This document shows, in pieces, positions 1 to 7,285 of a stretch of DNA of 8,950 nucleotides. The DNA is from Verrucomicrobiaceae bacterium (lineage in GTDB: Bacteria; Verrucomicrobiota; Verrucomicrobiae; Verrucomicrobiales; Akkermansiaceae), in NCBI GenBank assembly GCA_947372405.1, contig CANBTO010000183.1, forward strand, positions 1-8,950. Direction: 5' to 3'. The notes under the pieces were generated by a model. That model saw only the letters and a program-made list of their open reading frames with translations. It did no database searches and was not told the DNA's origin. The position numbers and the translations under genes were made by a program. Within the stretch, counting starts at the first letter, position 1, and each line of letters starts with the position of its first letter.

Positions 1-1032
1 GGGCAGCAGCGTCACGGTATGACCATAGCGGGCGGTGGCTAGTGAGCCCGTGGCGGCAAAGGTGCCGGTGGCGGAGTCGTAGAGTTCCGCAGTGGCTGGA
101 AAGCTGCTGCCATTATATCCCCCGGCGATGAGCAGCTTGCCGTTGGGCAACAGCGTCGCCGTGTGCTCATAGCGAGCGTTGGTGAGTGAGCCAGTGGTGG
201 ACCAGGTGCCGACGCTGGGATCGTAAAGTGCCGCACTGGCAAGATAGGCGCTGCCGTTGTATCCCCCCGCGACGAGCACCTTACCGTTGGGCAGCAGCGT
301 CGCGGTGTAAAAATCGCGGGCGGATGGGAGCGAACCCGTGGCGGTCCAGGTGCTGGTGGCGGGATCGTAAAGTTCCGCACTGGCGAGAAAGATGCTATTT
401 GCCCCCCCCGCGACGAGAACCTTGCCGTTGGCCAGCAGCGTCGCGGTGTGAACATAGCGGGCGGTGACGAGAGAGCCAGTGGCGGTCCAGATGCCGGTGG
501 CGGGATCGTAGAGTTCCGCTGTGGCGAGATAGCCGCCGTTATACCCCCCCGCGACGAGCACCTTGCCATTGGGCAGCAGTGTCGCGGTGTGAAAGCGGCG
601 GGCGGCATTGAGCGAGCCAGTGGCGGTCCAGGTGCCGGTGGCGGGATCGTAGAGTTCCGCAGTGGCGAGAATGCTGCCGTTGGCTTGTCCCCCCGTGACG
701 AGTACCTTGCCGTTGGGCAGCAGCGTCGCGGTGTCCTGATAACGTGCGCTATTGAGCGAACCGGTGGATGACCAAGTGCCGGTGGCGGGATCGAAGAGCT
801 CAGCAGTGGCGAGAGTGCTGCCGTTGCCATATCCCCCCGCCATGAGCACCTTGCCGTTGGACAGCAGCGTCGCGGTGTGACCATCGCGGGGGGCGGAGAG
901 CGGGTTGGTGGCGGCCCAGGTGCCAGAGGCGGAATCGTAGAGTTCCGCAGTGGCGAGATAGCCGCTGTTGCCCGCCCCACCCGCGACGAGCACCTTGCCG
1001 TTGGGAAGCAGTGTTGCGGTGTGCTCGTCGCG
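1..1032 (-). repeat. Tandem 141-144 bp kelch-coding repeats, eight copies (last one partial)
   Basis: The DNA itself is strongly repetitive. A block like gggcagcagcgtcgcggtgt on the plus strand recurs about every 144 bases (near 1, 146, 290, 430, 570, 716, 860 and 1003), each time followed by a similar stretch containing gatcgtagagttccgc. Two of the units are 141 bp and the others 144 bp, so the frame is kept throughout. Because the copies are so alike, stop-free shadow frames also appear on the plus strand and in a second minus frame; these are by-products of the repeat. Such arrays can gain or lose units by recombination. Confidence 0.9.
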
Positions 1033-1158
1033 GGCGGTGACGAGCGAGCCGGTATTCGCGAAGGTATTGGCCGCTTGGGAGATGGAAGGCATGAAGCCGA
1101 TCCAGATGGCAGCCATGGCGGCGAGCCTGGTGACGAGTGTGATAAGGAGCTTGGTCAT
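1..1158 (-). CDS. Exported kelch-repeat protein, 3' end outside the window
   Basis: An open frame runs from an ATG at 1158 to the left edge: 386 codons without a stop. Residues 1-30 form a Sec-type signal peptide (MTK start, hydrophobic stretch, SISQA-A cleavage-like site near 29/30). After that comes a repeat of 47-48 residues whose conserved Arg falls at residues 43, 91, 139, 187, 234, 281, 329 and 377. The unit reads roughly AR..HTATLLPNGKVLVAGG, then L.[TS]AELYDPATGTW and TGSL, which is the kelch beta-propeller blade pattern (paired Gly after a hydrophobic strand, then Tyr and Trp). Seven full blades and the start of an eighth are visible, so the protein continues. Kelch propellers usually serve in binding; here the protein is probably periplasmic or extracellular, ligand unknown. 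No Shine-Dalgarno precedes the ATG; the leader is pyrimidine-rich (CCCTACTCCA). The family call is firm, the role is unknown. Confidence 0.88.
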   Translation of the reverse strand, partial: MTKLLITLVTRLAAMAAIWIGFMPSISQAANTFANTGSLVTARDEHTATLLPNGKVLVAGGAGNSGYLATAELYDSASGTWAATNPLSAPRDGHTATLLSNGKVLMAGGYGNGSTLATAELFDPATGTWSSTGSLNSARYQDTATLLPNGKVLVTGGQANGSILATAELYDPATGTWTATGSLNAARRFHTATLLPNGKVLVAGGYNGGYLATAELYDPATGIWTATGSLVTARYVHTATLLANGKVLVAGGANSIFLASAELYDPATSTWTATGSLPSARDFYTATLLPNGKVLVAGGYNGSAYLASAALYDPSVGTWSTTGSLTNARYEHTATLLPNGKLLIAGGYNGSSFPATAELYDSATGTFAATGSLATARYGHTVTLLP

Positions 1159-1187
1159 TGGAGTAGGGAGTTGGAAATTGGGAGTAT

Positions 1188-1216
1188 CAGTCACATCCGC
1201 GTGCGACGCAGTCACA
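1188..1216. promoter_or_regulatory. Paired direct repeat CAGTCACA, possible operator of the kelch gene
   Basis: The octamer CAGTCACA occurs exactly twice here, at 1188-1195 and 1209-1216, with starts 21 bp apart, two helical turns. It lies 30-58 bp upstream of the kelch ATG. A related inverted piece, GGATGTGA, sits at 1253-1260 and pairs with TCACATCC at 1191-1198. This spacing fits a protein binding one face of the helix, but chance is not excluded and no regulator is encoded nearby. Confidence 0.25.
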
Positions 1217-1510
1217 GTGCTAAAAACAACACGCGAAAAACAGAAATCATAAGGATGTGATGCGGGATGGCATGAGGTCCCGGCTATCCACCCACGTTTC
1301 GGAACCTGCGCGTGCGAAAGGGATGGGGGCTGGAGAACCTTGGAGGGTTGGTGTTTTCATGAAGGTGCGGATTTTCAGGTTGCCGCATTAAAACAATTCC
1401 GTGGTGCAGGGCGGTTGATTGAGGACAAGCTGGGGGAAATCGGATCAAAAATACCCGGGGACAAGAAATCGTGAATTGGGAGAAGTAGTGGCGTTCTATC
1501 GGGCCTGCTC

Positions 1511-1550
1511 GAGGGAGGTTGTGGGAAGTTGGGGGAGGTTGGGGGAATTC
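1511..1550 (+). repeat. Four-copy G-rich decamer array with G-quadruplex potential
   Basis: Four successive 10-base units read gagggaggtt, gtgggaagtt, gggggaggtt and gggggaattc. They contain four runs of at least three G (1513-1515, 1523-1525, 1531-1535, 1541-1545) separated by 7, 5 and 5 bases, which meets the classic G3+N1-7 quadruplex pattern on the plus strand. The array is in the intergenic region about 290 bp upstream of the amine oxidase start and 350 bp upstream of the kelch start. Similar but shorter purine patches lie at 1160-1186 and 1473-1488. Confidence 0.6.
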
Positions 1551-1660
1551 CGACAACCAGCATTCAGAAAATATGCGAAGAATGGCGCAGGATATGCGCA
1601 TGCGGCAAGAATAAGCGCAAAAGCTATCTTCCGTGGAGCGGTCGGTGTAAAGACAAGACT

Positions 1661-1673
1661 TGGTAGATTACCA
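1661..1673. repeat. Short palindrome TGGTA-GAT-TACCA
   Basis: A perfect 5-bp inverted repeat with a 3-base centre, about 165 bp upstream of the amine oxidase ATG. It could be an operator half-site pair or simply chance; there is no following T-run, so it is not a terminator. Confidence 0.3.
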
Positions 1674-1760
1674 GGTTTGCGCGGATTGACTCTCTTCGAT
1701 GCGCCGGATCGCGCCATTGCTGGGGGAAAATCGTGCTTGTTTGGGGAGGGGTTGCTCCCT

Positions 1761-1775
1761 ATCCATGCAATGGAT
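1761..1775. repeat. Short palindrome ATCCAT-GCA-ATGGAT
   Basis: A perfect 6-bp inverted repeat with a 3-base centre, 60 bp upstream of the amine oxidase start codon. Its place close to the gene makes an operator or leader hairpin possible. The ATG inside its right arm is in frame with the oxidase but meets a TAG after six codons, so it cannot be the gene's start. Confidence 0.3.
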
Positions 1776-1835
1776 TTGCACCGTTCCTAGTCATCCATTT
1801 CCAGCCACCACCCATCTCAAACCTTCATCCATCCC

Positions 1836-3479
1836 ATGGCCCGCACCCAGCTCCTTCGTTCCATCGTCCGCCTCGCAAGCCAGTATCGCGTGGCGGATCA
1901 GGCCGGACTCGAAGTCGAATCCATCCGAGAAAGCCAGGATCACGAGGTGCTTTCCGGCCAGCGGGCGCTCACGAGGCGGCGGTTTCTCGCGGGTTCAGCC
2001 ACGGCGGCTGCAGCTCTGGCGCTGCCGCAGCGATCGTTTGGGTCGTTGGTCAGGGAACCTCGCATTGCCATCGTCGGTGCCGGGGTCTCGGGCTTGAACT
2101 GTGCTCTGGCCTTGGCGGACAAGGGGATGCGCTCGACCGTTTATGAGGCGTCGTCACGGATTGGCGGGCGCATGTTTTCCAATGCGAATGGCTACTGGTC
2201 TGACCACCAGGTCACCGAGTGGTGTGGCGAACTGATTGATACCGACCACGTCACCATCCAGAAGCTGGCGGCACGCTTTGGACTGGTGCTGGACGACCTG
2301 ACGGCGGCGGAGCCTCTTGGCTCGAAGGATACCTGTTATTTCGACAAGGGTTATTATCCCCATGCGCAGCTTCTCAAGGACTTCGCGCCCGTACATCAGG
2401 CGGTGGTGGCGGATTCGGATGCGGCCGGTTACCCCACCACCTGGCAGAGCCACACGCCCGCTGGTCTCAAGCTCGATGCAATGAGCGTCTGGGACTGGAT
2501 CGAGAGCCGCGTGCCAGGTGGCCATGCCTCGAAACTGGGCCAGCTCCTCGATGTGGCCTACACCATCGAATATGGCGGCGATACCACCGAACAAAGCGCG
2601 CTCAACCTGGTCTATCTGCTCTCCGGCAGCAACAAGTCGTTCCAGATCTTCGGTGCCTCGGACGAACGCTATCACGTCCGCGGCGGAAACCAGCAGATCC
2701 CGTCGGCCATCGCCGCTCATCTGGCCACGCTCGACATGCCTGTGATGTCCGGGCGGAGCCTGACAGCGATCCGCCGGCGCAGCGACGGCGCTTTCGCGCT
2801 CACTTTTGAAAAAGGTGGCGTGTTGCAGGATGAGCTCGCCGATCTCGTGGTGCTGACGCTGCCGTTCGCCGTGCTGCGCACTCTCGATTACTCCCGCGCC
2901 GGGTTCGATGATCTCAAGGACAAGGCGATCCAACAACTCGGCCGCGGTCGCAACGGGAAACTCCAGCTCCAGTTCAAGCAGCGGCTGTGGAATGAAAGCG
3001 GAGCCTGGGGGATCGGCAACGGTGCGAGTTACTCGGACACCGGCTATCAGAACACCTGGGAGCCTACGCGTGGTCAGTCAGGATCACTGGGCGTTCTCAA
3101 CGATTACACCGGCGGCAAGGTCACGGCACTGAAACAGACGAAAGCGGCCTTCGCTTATGGCGGAAACCCCAATGTACATGCCGACGCCAAGGTTTTCCTC
3201 AACCAGATCCAGCCCGTGTTTCCCGGCCTGCCGCAGTTGTGGAACGGCAAAGCCACCAGCTCGCTGCCGCATCTCTCACCGCTCTTCAACTGCTCGTATT
3301 CCTTCTGGCGCGTGAGCCAGTATCACACCATCGCCGGTTACGAGGGAGTGCGGCAGGGAAACGTCTTCTTCGCAGGCGAACACACCTCGCAGGACTATCA
3401 GGGATTCATGGAAGGCGCGGCGTCGGAAGGGAAGCGCGCGGCGCGGGAAATTCTCAAGCAACTTGGTATGTTAGGGTGA
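1836..3479 (+). CDS. Tat-exported flavin amine oxidase (monoamine oxidase family)
   Basis: This 547-residue protein has the full fold of FAD-dependent amine oxidases, which oxidise an amine to an imine and pass electrons to oxygen, giving H2O2. Residues 46-64 hold a twin-arginine signal (TRRRFLAG followed by an Ala-rich stretch), so it is probably folded with FAD and then exported to the periplasm. The dinucleotide motif GAGVSG is at 81-86, the ribose-binding Glu at 104 and RIGGR at 108-112. RGGNQQIP lies at 282-289, and Lys375 in GKLQLQF matches the conserved active-site lysine region. The C-terminal FAD motif is NVFFAGEHTS at 509-518 followed by GFMEGA at 523-528. There is no Cys next to that site, so the FAD is likely non-covalent. 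A 45-residue extension precedes the Tat motif, a layout I recall in other bacterial members. The ATG at 1836 has a pyrimidine-rich leader without Shine-Dalgarno. The gene stands alone; the substrate cannot be read from the sequence. Confidence 0.92.
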   Translation: MARTQLLRSIVRLASQYRVADQAGLEVESIRESQDHEVLSGQRALTRRRFLAGSATAAAALALPQRSFGSLVREPRIAIVGAGVSGLNCALALADKGMRSTVYEASSRIGGRMFSNANGYWSDHQVTEWCGELIDTDHVTIQKLAARFGLVLDDLTAAEPLGSKDTCYFDKGYYPHAQLLKDFAPVHQAVVADSDAAGYPTTWQSHTPAGLKLDAMSVWDWIESRVPGGHASKLGQLLDVAYTIEYGGDTTEQSALNLVYLLSGSNKSFQIFGASDERYHVRGGNQQIPSAIAAHLATLDMPVMSGRSLTAIRRRSDGAFALTFEKGGVLQDELADLVVLTLPFAVLRTLDYSRAGFDDLKDKAIQQLGRGRNGKLQLQFKQRLWNESGAWGIGNGASYSDTGYQNTWEPTRGQSGSLGVLNDYTGGKVTALKQTKAAFAYGGNPNVHADAKVFLNQIQPVFPGLPQLWNGKATSSLPHLSPLFNCSYSFWRVSQYHTIAGYEGVRQGNVFFAGEHTSQDYQGFMEGAASEGKRAAREILKQLGMLG

Positions 3480-3557
3480 CCCGGGTGTCCGATTCATTTG
3501 GTGAGGCAGGAACCGCGAATCCAACGGATCAGGCGGAAGGCGAAACGGCACCATCTG

Positions 3558-3574
3558 CAACGATGGACTCGTTG
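3558..3574. repeat. Hairpin CAACGA-TGGAC-TCGTTG in the convergent spacer
   Basis: A perfect 6-bp stem with a 5-base loop, about 80 bases after the amine oxidase stop. No T-run follows on the plus strand, so as an intrinsic terminator it is weak. It may contribute to 3'-end formation between the two convergent genes. Confidence 0.3.
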
Positions 3575-3603
3575 TGGATCACTCCGCAAAACTGATAGAA
3601 ACT

Positions 3604-3628
3604 CCGAGGTCCTTTTTCAAAGCCTCGG
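3604..3628 (-). terminator. Candidate terminator hairpin after the TPR/beta-helix gene
   Basis: CCGAGG (3604-3609) pairs with CCTCGG (3623-3628), and inside it CTTT (3612-3615) pairs with AAAG (3619-3622) around a TTC loop, leaving a two-base bulge: ten pairs in all. It begins 6 bases after the stop codon of the minus-strand gene. On that strand the sequence after it is only moderately T-rich (AGTTTCTATCAGTTTTGC), so it is not a textbook intrinsic terminator, but its position fits one. Confidence 0.4.
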
Positions 3629-3634
3629 TCACGA

Positions 3635-5629
3635 TCACTGCGGCGCCACAACCACCTTGGGAACAACCTCCGTTTTGCCTTCCTGTCCATCCAGGTTGGC
3701 ATTGGTGAGAATGTCCTGGGGGCTGTTCTTGCTGGCGGTGTTGTGGGTGTAGGATGCTTCCGGCAGGCCTTTTTCGATCACGATGCCCGGGCCTTGGTTG
3801 AGGGTGGCGGTATTGCCCGTGACGGTCACCGCGGCCGCGGCCTTGCGGACCACCATGCCGCCTAACAGGTTTGCACGGACGGTGTTTTCGGAAACCTTGC
3901 CTGTGCCGGCGCTGTCCAGCACCAGTCCGAACTCGCGGTTGGCGACGAGCTGGTTGCCCTCGACGACCGTTCCGGCTCCACCTCCGTCCACATGGATGCC
4001 GTTGCGGCTGTTGCCCTCGCAGCGGTTGTTGGCGAGCGTGATGGAAGCTCCCTCCCATGACTCGAAGCCGTGTTCGAAGTTGTTGAGCGCTTCGGAATCC
4101 CTCACTTCGAGGCGGCTGCCCTTGCCGTTCACGGAAGCACCGTCCCAGCCGTTGTCGTTGAATTTGCAGTGGCTGGCGGCGACCTCGCCGTTTTCGATAA
4201 CGGCCAGTCCGTGGCCGCTTGCATCGCGGAACACGCAGTCCGTGAAGGTCGCGCCGCCGCCACGCACGACGACTGAGGCGTAGCGTTCCGCTCCCACCGC
4301 CTGGAACGTTTCGTGGCGGAAAGTGATGCCCGTGACGCGCGCGCCCTTGGCCTCCGGACTGATGGAGAGCGGGCTGCCATCGGCGGCCGGGCACTCGATG
4401 ATGGTTTTACCTGAGCCGGCGCCCTGGATTTCCACCGCGGCGGTGATGAAGAGCGGGCCTTTCCAGGTCTTTTCCGTTAGAACAATGCGGTCGCGGTCGT
4501 GCGCGTCGGCGAGAGCCTCGGCGGGAGTGGCGTAGTCCTCGGGCACCCGCAGCGTGCGCGTGTAGGATGCCATTTTCTCAAACCGCGCGGCGATCTCCTT
4601 GTTGTCGGGCGCGAGGGCCGCGGCTTCACGCAGGCATTCGAGCGCCTCCTTGTCGAACTTCCCCTGGTCCCGAGAAACGGCCCTTGCCAGCAACTCCAGC
4701 GCTTTTTTGCGGTCGGCGTCCCGTTTGGCCAGAACGGCGGTGGCGTCCGCAATGATGGTGCTGGCGTCGGCATCCTGCGGATATTCCGTTAGAATCCGCT
4801 TCGCCGAGGCGATGGCTCCGTCCCAGTCGTGGTCGGCGAACTGCTTGCGCGCGGCGGCGAGCGCGGTCTCGCGGGCCTGTGTGGCGCGCGCGCCCTTGAT
4901 CTTTTCGAGGATGGTGGCGGCGTCTTTTTCTCCGGGGAATTTCGCGAGCACCTGGTTGGCTGCGGCCTGCGCCTCGTCGAGGCGGCCGGCTTCAAGTCCT
5001 GCGATGGCCTGGCCGGTCCAGTATCCGACGAACTGGTGCTGCTCCTCCGCCATGCCAGCCTCGATGCTGCGGTGCCCGAGTCTGGCCAGTTCCGATCCGG
5101 GAGAAAGGCTGTCGATTTCGGCAAACGCCTGGGAGGCTTCCTGCCAGCGGCGGCTTTCAAGATACTGCGCACCCGTGCGCTCCAGCAATGCAATGCGCTC
5201 CTTGCGCTTGATGACCTTTTCCTCTTCGTTTTTGTTATAATAATAGAAACCACCTGCCGCGATCCCGATCACGAAGACCAAAAGCCAAACGAGCCATGCG
5301 AGACTCCGTCCGCGACGCTCGGGTTGAGGAACCGAGACCGATGTGACGACTGCGGGAGCCGCGCTGGTGAAAGGCTTCTCGTTGGACGGTCTTGCGAGAA
5401 AGTCGGCGGGATCCTCGAGCCCCACGGATTCCATGTGCTCGCGGACGGCGGCGATCGCGCGGTCGAACTCGGCGAGTCCTTCCTGGTAGCGCAGGGCGAG
5501 GGTTTCGTTGGGAGCGGTTCTAACCAATACCGCGATTTTCTCGCGGGCGCTGCGGATCTCCTCAAGATGAGGACAGGGATCCTCGTCCGGAGTCAGTCCG
5601 AGGATGTTGCGGGCTTCTGCTAGAGTCAT
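3635..5629 (-). CDS. Membrane-anchored TPR-like / right-handed beta-helix protein
   Basis: A 664-residue protein with three parts. Residues 1-80 are a soluble, probably cytoplasmic helical domain (TLAEARNILGL at 2-12). It recalls the start of a J-domain but has no HPD motif. One membrane helix follows at about 109-131, preceded by RRGR, so the N-terminus should be inside and the rest periplasmic. Residues 140-350 are Ala-rich helical pairs of TPR type (for example RRWQEASQAFAEIDSLSPGS at 160-179, and similar units near 265-284 and 325-345). Residues 380-640 are a parallel beta-helix of the NosD/pectate-lyase-like kind: short turns with G, N and D such as SGHGLAVIENGEV, NSRNGIHVDGGG and NREFGLVLDSAG. 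Such domains bind or cut polysaccharides, but I see no clear catalytic set. It lies 18 bp after nadE and is probably co-transcribed. Function unknown; a cell-envelope role is an inference. Confidence 0.85.
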   Translation of the reverse strand: MTLAEARNILGLTPDEDPCPHLEEIRSAREKIAVLVRTAPNETLALRYQEGLAEFDRAIAAVREHMESVGLEDPADFLARPSNEKPFTSAAPAVVTSVSVPQPERRGRSLAWLVWLLVFVIGIAAGGFYYYNKNEEEKVIKRKERIALLERTGAQYLESRRWQEASQAFAEIDSLSPGSELARLGHRSIEAGMAEEQHQFVGYWTGQAIAGLEAGRLDEAQAAANQVLAKFPGEKDAATILEKIKGARATQARETALAAARKQFADHDWDGAIASAKRILTEYPQDADASTIIADATAVLAKRDADRKKALELLARAVSRDQGKFDKEALECLREAAALAPDNKEIAARFEKMASYTRTLRVPEDYATPAEALADAHDRDRIVLTEKTWKGPLFITAAVEIQGAGSGKTIIECPAADGSPLSISPEAKGARVTGITFRHETFQAVGAERYASVVVRGGGATFTDCVFRDASGHGLAVIENGEVAASHCKFNDNGWDGASVNGKGSRLEVRDSEALNNFEHGFESWEGASITLANNRCEGNSRNGIHVDGGGAGTVVEGNQLVANREFGLVLDSAGTGKVSENTVRANLLGGMVVRKAAAAVTVTGNTATLNQGPGIVIEKGLPEASYTHNTASKNSPQDILTNANLDGQEGKTEVVPKVVVAPQ

Positions 5630-5647
5630 GACGGTGGGGTGGGGGTG

Positions 5648-7285
5648 TCAGCCGATGAAACGCTGCACGATCGGCATGCGCCGACCGATGCCAAATGCTT
5701 TGGAAGTGACGCGCAGGCCTGGAGCCGCCTGGTGGCGTTTCCATTCGTTCAGGTCCACGCGGCGTTGGATCCAGCGCACGGTGGCCTCTTCGTGTCCGCG
5801 GGAAATGATCTCGTCGGGCGAAAGGTGGTGCTCGACGTAGAGTTCGAGAATCGCGTCCAGCACATCGTAGGGCGGCAGCGTGTCCTGGTCCTTCTGGTCC
5901 GGCCGGAGTTCTGCGCTCGGTGCCTTGTCGATGGTGTTCCAGGGGATGATCTCGCGCTCGCGGTTGATCCAGTGCGCGACTTCGTAAACCCGGGTTTTCG
6001 GCAGGTCGGAAATCACCGCCAGGCCGCCGCACATGTCGCCGTAGATGGTGCAGTAACCGACAGCCAGTTCGCTCTTGTTGCCTGTCGTTAGAAGCAGGTG
6101 GTTCTCCTTGTTAGAGAGAGCCATCAGGATGAGGCCGCGGATGCGGGCCTGCATGTTCTCCTCCGTCACGTCCTCGGGTTTTCCATCGAACAAGGGCCTG
6201 ACGGTTTCCTTCAGCCTCTCGAAGGCCGCGGTGATGGAAACCTCGTCGCAGCGGATGCCGATGTGTTTCGCCAGCGCGAACGAGTCGTCCACGCTGCCAC
6301 GAGAGGAATACGGGCTCGGCATGGTGAGGCCGCGCACGTTTTCGGGGCCCAGCGCGTCGGCGGCGATCACGGCCGTCAGGGCGGAATCGATGCCGCCGCT
6401 CAGGCCGAGGCAGACGCTGGAAAACCCGCACTTGGTGACGTAGTCGCGCAGCCCGAGCACCAGCGCCTGATAGAGTTGTGACGGTTCGTTGCCATCCAGC
6501 GGCGCGTCGTTCTCCTCGCTGCGGAACGGATCCACCACGCGGCAGGTTTCGATGAATCCGGGTAGCTGTTCGATGATCCGGCCATTGGCACCGGTGACCA
6601 GCGAGTGGCCGTCGAAAACGAGCTGGTCGTTCGCGCCGCAGGTGTTGCAGTAAACCACCGGCACTCTGGCGCGGTGGGCGATGCCGCCGATCATCGCGCG
6701 CCTCATCAAGGGCTTGCCGAGGTGGAATGGCGACGCGCTCAGGTTCACTAACAGGTCGATGCCCTTCGCCACCAGTTCGTCCACCGGGTCCCGGTCATAA
6801 AACGGGCGCTGCAGATAGTCCTCCGTCCAGATGTCCTCGCAGACGGTCACGCCGATCCGCTTGCCGTTCCAAACAATCGGTTCGCAGGATTCACCGGGCT
6901 CGAAGTAACGCCGCTCGTCAAACACATCATAGGTGGGCAACAGGGTTTTCCAGATGCGGTGGCGGATTTTTCCACCCTCCAACCAGGCCACGGCGTTGCG
7001 GAAGGGTTTGCCTTTGCGGGTGGCGTGGTTGTGATCCACGTAGCCCACGAGCAAGGGCACGTCGCGGGACTCGCCTGCCAGATAGTCGAGCGCCTGCAGG
7101 CACTTCGGCACGAACTGCGATTTGAACACCAGGTCCCGCGGCGGATAACCGGCCAGTGAGAGTTCCGGTGTGATGACGATTTCCGCGCCGGCATCCAGAC
7201 ACTCGCGGTAGGCGGCGAGGATGCGTTTGGCGTTGCCGGGAAAGTCACCGACGACCGGGTTGATTTGTGCGATGCCTAGCTTCAT
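5648..7285 (-). CDS. nadE: Glutamine-dependent NAD+ synthetase
   Basis: This 545-residue enzyme makes NAD+ from nicotinic acid adenine dinucleotide, ATP and glutamine, the last step of NAD synthesis, in the cytoplasm. The N-terminal half is a nitrilase-type glutaminase with the triad Glu41 (TPELSLAGYPPRD), Lys113 (WKTLLPTYD) and Cys149 (VTVCEDIW). The C-terminal half is the ATP-dependent synthetase: the PP-loop SGGIDS is at 296-301, PSPYSSRGS at 323-331, TTGNKSE at 400-406, and IDKAPSAELRPDQKDQD at 452-468. Length and order are those of the two-domain family, and every key residue is present. I chose the ATG at 7285 because MKLGIAQINP is where family members begin. ATGs at 7312 and 7405 are in frame, but 7405 would overlap the divergent methyltransferase gene. 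There is no Shine-Dalgarno. It is followed closely by the TPR/beta-helix gene. Confidence 0.96.
   Translation of the reverse strand: MKLGIAQINPVVGDFPGNAKRILAAYRECLDAGAEIVITPELSLAGYPPRDLVFKSQFVPKCLQALDYLAGESRDVPLLVGYVDHNHATRKGKPFRNAVAWLEGGKIRHRIWKTLLPTYDVFDERRYFEPGESCEPIVWNGKRIGVTVCEDIWTEDYLQRPFYDRDPVDELVAKGIDLLVNLSASPFHLGKPLMRRAMIGGIAHRARVPVVYCNTCGANDQLVFDGHSLVTGANGRIIEQLPGFIETCRVVDPFRSEENDAPLDGNEPSQLYQALVLGLRDYVTKCGFSSVCLGLSGGIDSALTAVIAADALGPENVRGLTMPSPYSSRGSVDDSFALAKHIGIRCDEVSITAAFERLKETVRPLFDGKPEDVTEENMQARIRGLILMALSNKENHLLLTTGNKSELAVGYCTIYGDMCGGLAVISDLPKTRVYEVAHWINREREIIPWNTIDKAPSAELRPDQKDQDTLPPYDVLDAILELYVEHHLSPDEIISRGHEEATVRWIQRRVDLNEWKRHQAAPGLRVTSKAFGIGRRMPIVQRFIG

Larger units (their letters stand above)
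1159..1835. other. Intergenic region between divergent genes, no convincing gene
   Basis: This 677-bp stretch separates the kelch gene from the amine oxidase gene. It is visibly less GC-rich than the coding regions. Short open frames exist on both strands (for example 1419-1790 plus and 1284-1601 minus), but they overlap one another, have mixed composition and resemble no family I recognise. It must hold promoters for both flanking genes, yet I see no good -35/-10 pair; a TTGACT at 1686-1691 has no matching -10 at normal spacing. It contains purine-rich patches such as gaattgggagaagtag near 1473-1488, the G-rich decamer array, a paired octamer and two palindromes, listed separately. Confidence 0.6.

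Noticed and set aside
39..980. A 313-codon open frame on the minus strand, rich in Pro, Ser, Arg and Cys
   Set aside because: It is a shifted frame of the kelch repeats. The true frame has a signal peptide and a clear blade pattern; this one only repeats low-complexity residues because the DNA repeats.
186..1260. Several plus-strand open frames of 93-127 codons across the kelch region
   Set aside because: They are antisense shadows of the same tandem repeat, stop-free only because each unit lacks stops in that frame.
1419..1790. A 123-codon plus-strand open frame in the intergenic region, and overlapping minus frames at 1284-1601 and 1496-1717
   Set aside because: They overlap one another, run through the G-rich array and palindromes, and show no recognisable domain or protein-like composition.
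2154..2936. A 260-codon minus-strand open frame inside the amine oxidase gene
   Set aside because: The opposite strand encodes a complete FAD enzyme with all motifs; this is a high-GC antisense frame.
3579..4394. A 271-codon, Arg- and Gln-rich minus-strand frame
   Set aside because: It overlaps the beta-helix coding frame in another phase and has the composition typical of a shifted GC-rich frame.
3850..6750. Recurring GTTAGA / CTAAC strings, reminiscent of integron attC core sites
   Set aside because: They lie inside intact coding genes, about five copies of GTTAGA on both strands are expected by chance in this length, and no paired attC structure surrounds them.
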